DNA of 64,000 nt from NCBI GenBank assembly GCA_964348095.1, contig CAYGBK010000065.1, positions 1 through 64,000 on the forward strand. The letters are read 5' to 3'. The notes beneath the pieces were generated by a model. The model was not told the origin of the DNA. It did no database searches and saw only the letters and a program-made list of their open reading frames with translations. Source of the stretch: WVXP01 sp964348095 (GTDB lineage Bacteria; Desulfobacterota; BSN033; WVXP01). The position numbers and the translations under genes were made by a program. Of this stretch, positions 17,565-27,313 are shown in pieces (the stretch's first letter is position 1; each line of letters starts with the position of its first letter).

Positions 17565-19772
17565 GTGTCGAAGATAATCTGTTCAGCCGCTATTCGAGGA
17601 GCTCATACCATTGTTGAAAAAGCTGAGAAGGAGTTGAAAGAGGCTTTAGGCCAATGGGGACCAGAGGAACCAGTTGGGTTTCCCAACACGGCATACCACC
17701 TCCCGATCATATACGCGATCCTCGGGGTCCCTGTTGAAAAACTCGGGGACATGGGACCTGTCCTGGAGCGGTGCCGAAGCCTCTTACCGCCCCCGGTGAA
17801 AGAACACTCACCCCTTCCCTATCTCGCTCCGGCCCTCGATGCCGGGATGGCAACGTTTTTTGCCGAGGAAATCATGGAGGCGATTCGGTATTTAAAAGAG
17901 CCGAACTTCTATACCGCACAGGAGGACCCCGCAGAGGATAACCTGTGGCTTGGAGCTGCCGATGACGTGATCCTGAGGAAGCGGGGAATCGAGTTTGTCG
18001 ACGGAACGGCACCTGGGTTTGCGGCCATTGTAGGAGCCGCTCCAGATCCTGAGACTGCCAAAAAGATTGCCCTAGAACTCCAGGAGAAGAACCTCTATGT
18101 GTTTATGTGCGCGGATCATGAGGGGAAACGGTTCAGTGAACAGTTGGTGGAGGCAGGGGTCCAGGTCGGATGGCCTACGAGACTCGTCTCCTTTGGGCCG
18201 GACATCAGTGCCGCCGTTTTTGCCATGGGATTTGCCTGCCGGGTGGCGATGTCATTTGGTGGGGTAAAGCCCGGTCAGTTTCGGCGAAACCTCATTTACA
18301 ACAAAGACCGAACGTTCGCCTTCGTGGTACCTCTCGGTTTTGTGACGGATGAATGGTACGCCAATGCGGCGGGCGCCATCAATTGGGGTTTCCCGACCAT
18401 CGCCGATACGCCTATTCCGGAGGTGCATCCCACCGGTATCTGCACGTACGAGCACGTGGTCTCGAATGTGCCCCACGACCAGATTGTGCAGCGGTCCATC
18501 GAAGTGAGGGGTCTAAAGGTTGCGGTTTCCGAGGTGCCTGTCCCTGTCTCATACGGCCCCGCTTTTGAGGGAGAGAGGGTCCGGGGAGACGATATTCACC
18601 TCGAAATGGGAGGTGGAAAATCCCATGCCGTCGAATGGATCACCACAAAGGAAATGGACGACGTGGAAGACGGAAAGGTCGAGGTAATCGGGCCGAATGT
18701 CAAGGACGTCAAGGCCCCAGGGCAGTTACCCATCGCTATCGTCTGCGAGGTTGCAGGGCGGAGTTTTGAGGAGGATTTTGAGCCTATTCTGGAGCGGCAG
18801 ATTCACCATCTCATAAACTACGCTCAGGGGGTGATGCATATCGGCCAGCGCGACATCGCCTGGATTCGGATCAGCAAACAGGCTGTCGAAAAAGGGTTCA
18901 CACTCGAACATCTGGGAAAGATCCTTCATGCTAAACTCCATCAGGATTTCGGGGCGACCTTCGACAAAATCCAGGTGAAGATCTATACGGAAGAAGAAAA
19001 GGTGAACGAGATATTGGAGCAGGCACGGGCAGTCTATGCCAAGCGGGATGCACGGATTGAGGGCATGACCGATGAGACAACCGACATCTTCTACTCCTGT
19101 ACCTTGTGCCAGTCCTTTGCTCCGAACCATGTCTGTATCATCAGTCCCGAGCGAACAGGGCTTTGTGGCGCGTACAACTGGATGGACTGTAAAGCCTCCT
19201 TTGAAATCAACCCTACCGGGCCCAATCAACCGGTTGAAAAGGGGGAAGCGGTCGACGAGCAGCTCGGTCAATGGAAAGGATGCAATGAGTTTCTCAAGCA
19301 AGCATCGCGAGGTACGTTCGAGCATTACAACTTTTACAGCATTGTCAACGACCCCATGACCACCTGTGGCTGTTGTGAATGTATCGCGGCGATTCTTCCC
19401 ATGTGCAATGGTATCATGACGGTTAGCCGCGATTATCTTGGAATGACGCCGTGCGGAATGAAATTCACGACTCTGGCTGGATCGGTCGGCGGGGGAGTCA
19501 TCACCCCCGGGTTTGTGGGACACGGGAAGTACAATATTACCCAAAGGAAATTCCTTCGTGCCGAAGGGGGGATAACGCGACTCGTATGGATGCCCAAGAT
19601 GCTCAAGGAGGAAATCAAAGAGAGATTCGACAAAAGGGCTGAGGAGATGGGCATCCCCGACCTGATGGATAGGATAGCCGACGAAACGATCGGCGAGACA
19701 GAAGAGGAGATCCTTCCTTTTCTCGAAGAGAAGCAGCATCCCGCTCTCACCATGGACCCCATCCTTGGATGA
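17565..19772 (+). CDS. acsB: Acetyl-CoA synthase (CODH/ACS alpha subunit)
   Basis: Joins CO, the methyl group from CFeSP and CoA into acetyl-CoA at the Ni-Ni-Fe4S4 A-cluster. The 735-residue protein has Cys512, Cys515, Cys524 and Cys534 for the cubane and Cys601-Gly602-Cys603 for the distal nickel. All are shifted by exactly +6 from the Moorella positions I know (506, 509, 518, 528 and 595-597), so the site is complete. The long N-terminal domain that contacts CODH is present, as in bacterial rather than archaeal CdhC enzymes. GTG start behind GGAGGAG. Confidence 0.97.
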   Translation: MSKIICSAAIRGAHTIVEKAEKELKEALGQWGPEEPVGFPNTAYHLPIIYAILGVPVEKLGDMGPVLERCRSLLPPPVKEHSPLPYLAPALDAGMATFFAEEIMEAIRYLKEPNFYTAQEDPAEDNLWLGAADDVILRKRGIEFVDGTAPGFAAIVGAAPDPETAKKIALELQEKNLYVFMCADHEGKRFSEQLVEAGVQVGWPTRLVSFGPDISAAVFAMGFACRVAMSFGGVKPGQFRRNLIYNKDRTFAFVVPLGFVTDEWYANAAGAINWGFPTIADTPIPEVHPTGICTYEHVVSNVPHDQIVQRSIEVRGLKVAVSEVPVPVSYGPAFEGERVRGDDIHLEMGGGKSHAVEWITTKEMDDVEDGKVEVIGPNVKDVKAPGQLPIAIVCEVAGRSFEEDFEPILERQIHHLINYAQGVMHIGQRDIAWIRISKQAVEKGFTLEHLGKILHAKLHQDFGATFDKIQVKIYTEEEKVNEILEQARAVYAKRDARIEGMTDETTDIFYSCTLCQSFAPNHVCIISPERTGLCGAYNWMDCKASFEINPTGPNQPVEKGEAVDEQLGQWKGCNEFLKQASRGTFEHYNFYSIVNDPMTTCGCCECIAAILPMCNGIMTVSRDYLGMTPCGMKFTTLAGSVGGGVITPGFVGHGKYNITQRKFLRAEGGITRLVWMPKMLKEEIKERFDKRAEEMGIPDLMDRIADETIGETEEEILPFLEEKQHPALTMDPILG

Positions 19773-19875
19773 ATCTGTTCATAATCCGGAGTCTCCCCTT
19801 TTGGGAGGGACCCCTGAGTGTTATTGGCTGAACGCATGATATTCTCACTCTTTCGGAAGGAAAGGAGAGAGAGAA

Positions 19876-21219
19876 ATGGGACTCACTGGAATCCAGATTT
19901 TCAAACTGCTCCCCAAGACCAACTGCGGGGAGTGTGGGGTTCCCACTTGTTTGGCTTTTGCCATGGCCTTGGCGGCTGGGAAGGCCGAGCTGGCGTCCTG
20001 TCCGTACGTATCGGATGAGGCAAAGGCACAATTGGCAGAGGCCTCGGCACCGCCGATTCGGCCCCTGACCGTTGGTAGCGGGGACAATGCCCTCAAGATC
20101 GGGGGCGAGACGGTTCTTTTCCGTCACGAAAAGACCTTTGTCAATCCACCCGGGCTTGCTCTCCTCATCAGTGATAGTATGGATGAGGCTGAGGTAAAGG
20201 GGAGGCTCAACCGTTTCAATGAGCTGAGGTTCGAACGAGTGGGCCTCATTCTTAGGCCTGAACTCGTTGCGGTGAAAAGTGAATCTGGAGACGCAACAAA
20301 ATTTGTTGGAATCATTGAGAAGGTCAAAAAGGAGACCGATGCAGGTCTGATTTTGATGAGCGAAAAGGCAGACGTTTTGGGAGCTGGCGTGAAGGCCTGT
20401 GTCGATCGCGTCCCACTCATCTATGCGGTGACGGACGGCAATGCTGATGCTCTGGTCAATCTTTCCAAGGAACACAAGTGCCCCCTGGCCGTGAAAGCCA
20501 AGGATCTGGACGAGTTATCCCAAATTACGACCAAACTCGATGGGGCGGGGATAAAGGATATCGTCTTGGATCCAGGGTCCAGGACACTCCGGAAGGCGTT
20601 TGAGGAGGAGGTTTTTATTCGCCGAGCGGCTCTGGAGAAGAAATACCGGCCTTTCGGGTATCCCACTATCACTTTCCCCTGCGAGATGACCGACGATCCG
20701 ATGAAGGAAACGCTGTTTGCAGCGGCATTTATCGCCAAGTATGGAGGAATCATCGTTCTCTCTGACTTCCAGGGGTACAGTCTCTTTCCCCTCCTCGTGG
20801 AGCGAATGAACATCTACACCGATCCACAGCGTCCCATGACCATGAAGCAGGGGATTTATGAGATCGGAAATCCTGATGAGAATTCTCCAGCCCTGATTAC
20901 GACCAATTTCGCATTAACCTATTTCATTGTCTCAGGTGAAATCGAGGCGAGCCGTGTTTCCAGTTATCTCCTTGTGATGGATACAGAAGGGCTCTCGGTT
21001 TTGACTGCCTGGGCGGCAGGCAAGTTCGTGGGAGACGCGATGGGGATCTTCGTAAAGAAGTCAGGAATCGAAGAGAAGATCAAGAGGAAACGAATCATTA
21101 TCCCCGGACTTGTTGCAGCGGTCAGCGGTGACCTGGAAGAAGAGCTGGGTTCGGACTGGGAGGTGGCGATAGGACCCAGAGAGGCCGCTCACATCTCTGC
21201 TTTTCTCAAAGAGGGATAG
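19876..21219 (+). CDS. acsC: Corrinoid/iron-sulfur protein, large subunit
   Basis: Large subunit of CFeSP; it carries a low-potential [4Fe-4S] cluster and the cobamide. The N-terminal cluster ligands are Cys17, Cys20, Cys25 and Cys42 (NCGECGVPTCLAFAM...SCPY), the same spacing as in known CFeSPs. A TIM-barrel domain follows, and the C-terminal B12-binding domain has TNFALTYFIVSGEIEASRV and PGLVAAVSGDLEEELG. The 447-residue length is normal. GGAAAGGAGAGAGA precedes the ATG. It forms a heterodimer with the AcsD product. Confidence 0.96.
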   Translation: MGLTGIQIFKLLPKTNCGECGVPTCLAFAMALAAGKAELASCPYVSDEAKAQLAEASAPPIRPLTVGSGDNALKIGGETVLFRHEKTFVNPPGLALLISDSMDEAEVKGRLNRFNELRFERVGLILRPELVAVKSESGDATKFVGIIEKVKKETDAGLILMSEKADVLGAGVKACVDRVPLIYAVTDGNADALVNLSKEHKCPLAVKAKDLDELSQITTKLDGAGIKDIVLDPGSRTLRKAFEEEVFIRRAALEKKYRPFGYPTITFPCEMTDDPMKETLFAAAFIAKYGGIIVLSDFQGYSLFPLLVERMNIYTDPQRPMTMKQGIYEIGNPDENSPALITTNFALTYFIVSGEIEASRVSSYLLVMDTEGLSVLTAWAAGKFVGDAMGIFVKKSGIEEKIKRKRIIIPGLVAAVSGDLEEELGSDWEVAIGPREAAHISAFLKEG

Positions 21220-21387
21220 CCAGCACACGGTGAGATTTGGCGGCAGGGTGTGAAGGCGACCCTTTTTCGGTCAATGTCTGCCCAATCGACTAGTGACAAT
21301 CGATCCCCCGGAAAAGATTCTGGAATCTTTGTAGATTCTTTAACGGGATGTTGACATTCTCAGGAGTCATGCCAAGGAGGGACGGTC

Positions 21388-22284
21388 ATGGAGCTTATCG
21401 GGGAAAACATGAATGTGATGGTCACCAAAATCGGAACAGCCATGAAGGAGCGTGATGCCAAGACCATTCAGGATCTCGCCGTTGCCGAAGCGGAGGCGGG
21501 TGTAGATTATCTGGACATCAACCTGGGGCCAGCTCGGAAAGGGGGGCCGGAGCTGATGGAATGGATGGTCAAGACCATTCAGGACGTGGTGGAACTTCCC
21601 CTCTATCTGGATACGACGAATGTGGAGGCGATTGAAGCGGGATTGAAGGCCTATCAGAACAAAAAAGGGAAGGCCGTCATCAACTCGATCATGGCTCGGC
21701 CCGAACGAATGGACGCGGAGCTTCCCCTCGCCAAGAAGTACAATGCAGGTTTTGTGGCCCTCCTCTGGGGGCCGGAGGGAATGCCGAGGGATGAGGCTGA
21801 AAGGGGGGTTCTCGCAACAGAGCTGATGACCAAGGCTGCCGAATATGGGGTCCCGAATGAGGACGTCTGGATCGATCCCATCGTTACCCCCGTGAGCAGT
21901 CAGCAGGATCAAGTCAAGAGCATGATAGAGTTCATGAAGATGTTCAGGGACCTTCAGGAGATGGCGCCTGGACTGAAGTCGACCTGCGGTCTGTCAAATG
22001 TGTCGAATGGAGCCCCCGCAGAACTCCGACCAATCCTCAACCAGACCTATCTCATGATTCTGGAAAAGTACGGCATGGACGCTGCGATCGTCGATGCCTT
22101 TGATGACGACCTCAAGGCGATTGCCAGGGGCAAGAAGCACGATATCACGCAATTGATCCACAAGGTCGTTGACGGCGAGGAACCGGACCTGGGATCTCTT
22201 TCCAAAGAGGAGATCGACTTCGTCAAAACCGCAAAGATCCTCCTGGGATATTCACTCTACTCCGATTCATGGCTTCAGCTGTGA
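21388..22284 (+). CDS. acsE: 5-methyl-THF:corrinoid/iron-sulfur protein methyltransferase
   Basis: Transfers the methyl group of methyl-THF to Co(I) of the CFeSP, linking the two branches. The 298-residue pterin-binding TIM barrel opens MELIGENMNVM, with DYLDINLGPAR (about 45-55) and TCGLSNVSNGAP near residue 200, which includes the Asn that hydrogen-bonds the pterin in this family. AAGGAGGG precedes the ATG. The 168 bases upstream contain a small AAAGATT/AATCTTT hairpin (21313-21330). acsE ends the carbonyl and transfer gene block; the hdr/met block starts 172 bases further on. Confidence 0.95.
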   Translation: MELIGENMNVMVTKIGTAMKERDAKTIQDLAVAEAEAGVDYLDINLGPARKGGPELMEWMVKTIQDVVELPLYLDTTNVEAIEAGLKAYQNKKGKAVINSIMARPERMDAELPLAKKYNAGFVALLWGPEGMPRDEAERGVLATELMTKAAEYGVPNEDVWIDPIVTPVSSQQDQVKSMIEFMKMFRDLQEMAPGLKSTCGLSNVSNGAPAELRPILNQTYLMILEKYGMDAAIVDAFDDDLKAIARGKKHDITQLIHKVVDGEEPDLGSLSKEEIDFVKTAKILLGYSLYSDSWLQL

Positions 22285-22456
22285 TCCGAGGAGCTTTTGC
22301 AGCAGCTATTCATTTAGAATGCGCCCTACCTGTTACGGACGATGTTCGAAGCGTGTCGTTTGTATTCCGGGGATTTGAATCGTTCAGCTGGCTGACTCCC
22401 GATGTGCTTGGACAGAGGGACTTTTTAGGGCAGCCTTGGTGACATGGAGGCGACGT

Positions 22457-23485
22457 GTGAGAGATCGTAACATCTTGATTGTCGGTGGGGGCATTGCCGG
22501 GATCACCGCGGCACTTGAGCTGGCGGAGATGGGGATCTCCTCGACCATTGTTGAAAGAGAAGATTCCCTCGGGGGACAGGCTGCCCTTTTTGCGTGCAAG
22601 GCTTCCGAGAGATGCAATAAATGTTTTGCCTGCGTTGTCGACAATCAACTTCAAGAAGTGAACCGACGGCCCGGAATCGAGATCATGACGGGAAGCACAG
22701 TGGAGAAGATATCCGGTGAGCCTGGCCAGTTCAAGGTTAAGATTCAATCGAAGGACCGGGAAAACCGCTGCGACGCTTCTGCTCTCCTTGTGGCAACCGG
22801 GGTAGACTTTTTCGACGCGAGAGAGAAGCCAGAATATGGATATGGTCTCTTCAAAAATGTGATTACGGCCCAGGATCTGGATGAGATGCTGCGCGCAAAG
22901 GGGGGAGTTTTCCGGCCGTCTGACGGCCAGACCCCCTCGAAGATCGCCTTCTTCCAGTGTGTCGGAAGTCGAGACGAATCGATTGGCCATCTGTGGTGTT
23001 CCAAGGTCTGTTGTGCTTATGCGCTGCGGTTCATGAAGGCCATTCGGTACCAGAATCCCGAAATTCAAACGACCTTTTTCTATATCGATATTCAGCCCCT
23101 GGGAAGAGCGTTCGAATCTCTCCTTCGCGCCTGCCGGGAGGACGAGGGCATGCGTTTGATCCGAAGCCTCCCTTCTAAGGTCTATGGACACAGGCAGTCC
23201 ACCGATCTCCGAATGAGATTCATCGATCCCCAGTCCGGAGAGATCGTGGAGGAGGGGTTCGATTTGATCGTTCTCTCCATCGGAATGACGCCCCGGGACG
23301 ATGCTGAAAAGGTTGCCGATTCTCTCAAGATCCCGAAGAACGAGGAGGGTTTCTACGGGACTCCCTCCCACGAATCAGGGGTCTTTTTGTCCGGAGCGTG
23401 CAAAGGGCCTCGGGACATCGGAAGCTCCATGACTGATGCCAAGGCCACGGCCCAGGAAATCGTTCAGTACCTCGGAGGAATCTAG
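22457..23485 (+). CDS. HdrA/QmoA-like FAD-binding subunit
   Basis: FAD and iron-sulfur electron-transfer protein of 342 residues. GGAGG six bases before the GTG at 22457 sets the start, rather than the TTG at 22436. The Rossmann motif ILIVGGGIAGITAALELAE follows immediately, then a Cys-rich segment CKASERCNKCFAC, and the HdrA signature FFQCVGSRDES...WCSKVCCAYALRF. It is much shorter than a methanogen HdrA and ends soon after the FAD domain, the size and shape of QmoA. It is followed after 3 bases by a second, longer HdrA-like gene. Likely role: moving electrons for MetVF. Confidence 0.85.
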   Translation: MRDRNILIVGGGIAGITAALELAEMGISSTIVEREDSLGGQAALFACKASERCNKCFACVVDNQLQEVNRRPGIEIMTGSTVEKISGEPGQFKVKIQSKDRENRCDASALLVATGVDFFDAREKPEYGYGLFKNVITAQDLDEMLRAKGGVFRPSDGQTPSKIAFFQCVGSRDESIGHLWCSKVCCAYALRFMKAIRYQNPEIQTTFFYIDIQPLGRAFESLLRACREDEGMRLIRSLPSKVYGHRQSTDLRMRFIDPQSGEIVEEGFDLIVLSIGMTPRDDAEKVADSLKIPKNEEGFYGTPSHESGVFLSGACKGPRDIGSSMTDAKATAQEIVQYLGGI

Positions 23486-23488
23486 TCG

Positions 23489-25213
23489 ATGAGATCCGCC
23501 GATGACTGTCCCATTGCGGTCTTTGTCGATCACTGCGATGGAACCCTCTCCCATGTCTTTGATGAGGAGATGATTCGATATATCGCCGGCCTCCCTCAGG
23601 TGGTCTCTTGTTATCAAGATGAGAACCTCCTTCATCCAGGACGGCTTGAAAAGCTCATGGCCAAGGTGCGAAAAGGACGAGCCGATCGAGTCGTTATTGT
23701 CGGCAGAAGCCCAAAGGTTTACGAAGAATCTTTTCGTCGTCTGGGAACCCGTACGGAGCTGGATCCGTATATGTTTCTTGTTGCCAATGTTCGAGAGCAG
23801 GGCGCATGGATGGTTTCGGATGAGGCGGTGGCAAGGGAAAAGATTCGGGAGGTCGTCGCAAGAAAGGTTAAAGAGGCCAAATTTCTTACCCCCATTGGGC
23901 ATGAAAAGGTCGCGGTCCCGAAGCGTGCGGTGATTCTTGGTGGCGGCGTGGTTGGGATGCGAACCGCTTTGGCCTTGGCCAATGCCAATATTGACGTTAC
24001 CCTTCTGACCCGTGCAAAAGACATCGGTGGAAAGGCGGTTCAGCTTACCCATTTCTATGATCGGCCTGGTGAGGTTTCCGCATGGTTTAGGGATCAGATC
24101 AAGGAGGTAAAGAAACATAAAAACATCACCGTGAAAGGGTCCGTTGAGCTGAAGGGACTCGATGGGTGTCTGGGAGATTACCGAATCAAGATCCAGGACG
24201 CCTCGGGAAAGAAGGGCATCGTGAAGGGGTCCGCTGTGGTTCTGGCTATGGGAAACGATGTCATCCCGAACACTGAGGGAATTTTCGGTCACGAACGGTT
24301 TATTGCTCCCCCCCAGATTGAGGCGATGTTGAAAGATGAGGGGACGTCCCTGAAGGATAAGAAAAGAAAACCCATCCGGACGGTGACCTTTGTCCTGGAC
24401 TTAGTGAATGAGAGCATCAAGATCGATTCGGCCAATGCGGTCAAGAATGCGATCCTTTTGAGAAGAGATTATGGGACCACCGTCTATGTAATCTGTCGGG
24501 ACGTGAAGGTGTCACTGGATGGGATGGAGAAGCAGTACCGGAAAGCACGAGAGATGGGGGTCATTTTTATCAAGTATGATGATCCTCCCAGGTTTTCTCT
24601 GGTCGACAGTCAGGTCAATATTGAGGTTAAGGAGGCATCCACCCAACTCAAGGGAGATGAGTACTCCCTCTCCATTCTGTCCGATCTGGTTGTCGTGAGT
24701 GAACGATTCGTCCCGTCGCCGGACAACGAGATGCTCGCCGATATTATCGGTCTGCCCCGTCCCGAGGAAGGGTTTCTCATGGACGACAACCCCCAGTTCG
24801 CTTGGGTGCGGACGAACCGCCGGGGAATTTATATAGCTGGAGGCTGCCGATATCCGCAGACACTGGACGAGGCACTGATTGAGGCGACAGCTGCGGCTGC
24901 TGAGGTGACGGAGCTCCTCTCTACGGGAACATATGAATATGACCTCGCGGTTGCTGAGATCGATCCGGAAAAATGTGCGGTCTGTTTGACATGTCCGAGG
25001 GTTTGTCCTCACTCGGCCATCGTTGTGGAGAAGTACGCCGAGAAGAATATCTATGTGACAAAAGGATATGAAAAGGATTTCCAGTGGAAGGCAGCGAGAA
25101 TCCTGCCGGCTCAGTGTTATGCATGCGGAATCTGCGTCAGTTCATGTCCAACGAAGGCCATTACCCTAAAGCATCTGACCGACGCTGAGATCACGCAGCA
25201 AATTGGCGTCTAA
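23489..25213 (+). CDS. hdrA: HdrA-like FAD subunit with two C-terminal [4Fe-4S] clusters
   Basis: A 574-residue HdrA-type protein. Residues 1-130 match the HdrA N-terminal domain, but most of its iron-sulfur Cys ligands are gone: the first Cys of C-x-C is Asp14, ACSP is GRSP and REQCSW is REQGAW; Cys16 remains. A FAD domain begins at VILGGGVVGMRTALALA (about 150). Two ferredoxin motifs end the protein: CAVCLTCPRVCP and CYACGICVSSCP. With the separate mvhD that follows, it looks like QmoB split in two. It probably passes electrons between MvhD, HdrBC and MetVF. Confidence 0.88.
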   Translation: MRSADDCPIAVFVDHCDGTLSHVFDEEMIRYIAGLPQVVSCYQDENLLHPGRLEKLMAKVRKGRADRVVIVGRSPKVYEESFRRLGTRTELDPYMFLVANVREQGAWMVSDEAVAREKIREVVARKVKEAKFLTPIGHEKVAVPKRAVILGGGVVGMRTALALANANIDVTLLTRAKDIGGKAVQLTHFYDRPGEVSAWFRDQIKEVKKHKNITVKGSVELKGLDGCLGDYRIKIQDASGKKGIVKGSAVVLAMGNDVIPNTEGIFGHERFIAPPQIEAMLKDEGTSLKDKKRKPIRTVTFVLDLVNESIKIDSANAVKNAILLRRDYGTTVYVICRDVKVSLDGMEKQYRKAREMGVIFIKYDDPPRFSLVDSQVNIEVKEASTQLKGDEYSLSILSDLVVVSERFVPSPDNEMLADIIGLPRPEEGFLMDDNPQFAWVRTNRRGIYIAGGCRYPQTLDEALIEATAAAAEVTELLSTGTYEYDLAVAEIDPEKCAVCLTCPRVCPHSAIVVEKYAEKNIYVTKGYEKDFQWKAARILPAQCYACGICVSSCPTKAITLKHLTDAEITQQIGV

Positions 25214-25232
25214 CAAAAAAAGGAGTTTTCTG

Positions 25233-25640
25233 GTGGAGGATTTTTCTCCGCGAATTGTCGCATTCTGTTGTGATAAGTCTGGATATATTGCGGCCGACAT
25301 GGCAGGAGAGCTTCGTTTATCACTGCCAGAAAGTCTCGACGTGGTTCGGGTCCCATGCGCCGGCCGAATCGACGCCCTTCACCTTCTTCAGGCCCTTGAA
25401 AATGGAGCGGACGGCGTGCTGATTTTTGCCTGCCACGAAGGGAACTGCCAGTCTCTGAGCGGCAACGTCCGGGCAAAGGCTCGGATGAGTTACGTCTCCG
25501 GGATTATGGAGAAGATCGGACTTGAAAAGGAGAGGCTGGACCTGTGCAATCTGGCGACCAACAACGGGGCGAAGTTTGCCGAGACCGTTCGTAAGAAATT
25601 CGACGATTTGAGAAAGCTCGGTCCCAGCCCTGTCAAATGA
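25233..25640 (+). CDS. mvhD: MvhD-like [2Fe-2S] electron-transfer protein
   Basis: Small iron-sulfur protein that links a hydrogenase or dehydrogenase to HdrA. The frame opens at TTG 25203, inside the previous gene, but AGGAG at 25221-25225 is seven bases before the GTG at 25233, giving a 135-residue protein starting MEDFSPRIVAFCCDKSG. Conserved Cys positions are AFCC near the start, VPCAGRI, and FACHEGNC. No hydrogenase gene is in the window, so the electron donor or acceptor on the other side is unknown. Confidence 0.9.
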   Translation: MEDFSPRIVAFCCDKSGYIAADMAGELRLSLPESLDVVRVPCAGRIDALHLLQALENGADGVLIFACHEGNCQSLSGNVRAKARMSYVSGIMEKIGLEKERLDLCNLATNNGAKFAETVRKKFDDLRKLGPSPVK

Positions 25641-25686
25641 TAGGAAACGGATTCTCCAGTCGCCTTCTAGGAAGGAGTATAGATCG

Positions 25687-26358
25687 ATGATAAAAGCCGA
25701 GCAGAAACCCCTCGACGAAATCCTCGACATCCTAAAAGCCCATAAGAAAATCCTTCTTGCCGGGTGCAATGCCTGTGTGGCCGTTTGTCATGCTGGGGGT
25801 GAAAAGGAGGTCGGAATTCTTGCCTCTGCATTGAGAATGGCCCGAAAGAAAGCAGGCCAGAAACTGGAGATAGTTGAAGACTGTTCGACCCGCCAATGCG
25901 AGCCCGAATTCGTGGATGAATTGAAGGACAAGATAGAAGAGGTGGACGCAATCCTCTCCATTGCCTGTGGCGTCGGCGTTCAGACTGTGGTGAGAAGATT
26001 CTCAGAGATTCCGGTTTATCCGGGTTTGAACACGACATTCATGGGAGAGACCGACGAGCTCGGAGTCTGGGTTGAGAGATGCCAGGCCTGTGGTAACTGT
26101 GTGCTCCACCTAACTGGCGGCGTCTGCCCGGTGGCGCGCTGTGCAAAGCAGCTTCTCAATGGTCCCTGTGGTGGATCTCAGGACGGGGAATGTGAAATCG
26201 GTGATGACGTTCCCTGTGCCTGGCAGCAGATCTACGACCGCTTGAAGGCTCTCGGCCAGCTCGACAGGATGGCGCAGTTCATCCCAGCCAAGGCCTGGGG
26301 TAAGGAGAGCAGGGGCCGAGGGCCGAGAACCATTGTGAGGGAGGATCTGAAGTTATGA
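25687..26358 (+). CDS. metV: Methylene-THF reductase partner MetV
   Basis: Zinc/iron-sulfur subunit required by the acetogen-type MetF. The 223-residue protein has the N-terminal LLAGCNACVAVCHAGG, then DCSTRQCEPEF, and the Cys-rich end CQACGNCVLHLTGGVCP...CGG...CAW. This architecture (MetV, methylene-THF reductase C-terminal domain) is found in acetogens and sulfate reducers. Its stop overlaps the metF start by four bases (ATGA), indicating translation in fixed ratio. Position 3' of mvhD and 5' of metF supports a MetVF-Hdr-MvhD complex. Confidence 0.92.
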   Translation: MIKAEQKPLDEILDILKAHKKILLAGCNACVAVCHAGGEKEVGILASALRMARKKAGQKLEIVEDCSTRQCEPEFVDELKDKIEEVDAILSIACGVGVQTVVRRFSEIPVYPGLNTTFMGETDELGVWVERCQACGNCVLHLTGGVCPVARCAKQLLNGPCGGSQDGECEIGDDVPCAWQQIYDRLKALGQLDRMAQFIPAKAWGKESRGRGPRTIVREDLKL

Positions 26359-27278
26359 AATCCGGAAGTAACCTGGAAAGGATTCTGGAGAAAGGGTTGT
26401 TTGCCGTGACAGGAGAGTTGGGTCCTCCAAAAGGGAACGACGTCGAAGTAGTCAAAAAGAAGGCCGAATTTCTGAGGGGACACGTTGACGCCGTGAACAT
26501 CACGGACAATCAAACGGCCATTGTTCGAATGTCCAGCATCGCAACAGCGGCCTTGCTCATTCAGATGGATCTTGAGCCGGTGATTCAGATGGTCACGAGA
26601 GATCGGAATCGTATCGCTATGCAGAGCGATATCTTCGGGGCGACGGCCCTTGGTGTCAAGAATCTGCTTTGTCTTACAGGAGACCATCAAAGCTTCGGAA
26701 ATCAGGTTGAATCCAAGAACGTTCACGATATGGACTCGATTCAGCTGATCGACTGCGTTCGGACCATGCGAGATGAGAAGACGATTCTCGGTGGCGAGAC
26801 GGAGATTGAAGGAGAGATCAAAATGTTCATCGGGGCGGCGGCCAATCCCTTTGGTGATCCGTTCGAGTTTCGCGTCGTCCGCCTTGCAAAGAAGGTCGAT
26901 GCCGGAGCCGATTTCATTCAAACCCAGTGCATCTATGACATGAAACGGTTCAAGGAATGGATGAAGATGTCTGGGGACATGGGCCTCCTCGAAAAAGTTC
27001 ATATGCTAGCAGGCGTGACGCCTTTGAAATCAGCAGGGATGGCTCGATACATGAACAAGAATGTATCCGGGATTACCATTCCTGACGAATTGATCGATCG
27101 GATGGCAAAGGCACAAAAGCCTGCTGAAGAGGGAATCAAGATCTGTGTAGAGCAGATTGAAGAGTTGAAGGAGATGAAAGGGGTTCACGGGGTCCACATC
27201 ATGGCGATCGAATGGGAACATAAGATGGGCCAGATCACCGAGATGGCGGGACTCCTGCCCAGACCTGCGGTCTCTTAG
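26355..27278 (+). CDS. metF: 5,10-methylene-THF reductase
   Basis: FAD TIM-barrel enzyme that reduces methylene-THF to methyl-THF, the last step before AcsE. The 307-residue protein has TGELGPPKGNDVEVV near the start, VDAVNITDNQTAIVRMSS, CLTGDHQSFGN (about 115), and AGADFIQTQCIYDM (about 185). No NADH-binding extra domain is present, so electrons probably come through MetV and the Hdr proteins. The operon continues to hdrC only after a 262-base gap occupied by a repeat element. Confidence 0.95.
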   Translation: MKSGSNLERILEKGLFAVTGELGPPKGNDVEVVKKKAEFLRGHVDAVNITDNQTAIVRMSSIATAALLIQMDLEPVIQMVTRDRNRIAMQSDIFGATALGVKNLLCLTGDHQSFGNQVESKNVHDMDSIQLIDCVRTMRDEKTILGGETEIEGEIKMFIGAAANPFGDPFEFRVVRLAKKVDAGADFIQTQCIYDMKRFKEWMKMSGDMGLLEKVHMLAGVTPLKSAGMARYMNKNVSGITIPDELIDRMAKAQKPAEEGIKICVEQIEELKEMKGVHGVHIMAIEWEHKMGQITEMAGLLPRPAVS

Positions 27279-27313
27279 ATACAGAGATAAGGAGTTGGCG
27301 TGAACAAAGGTAT

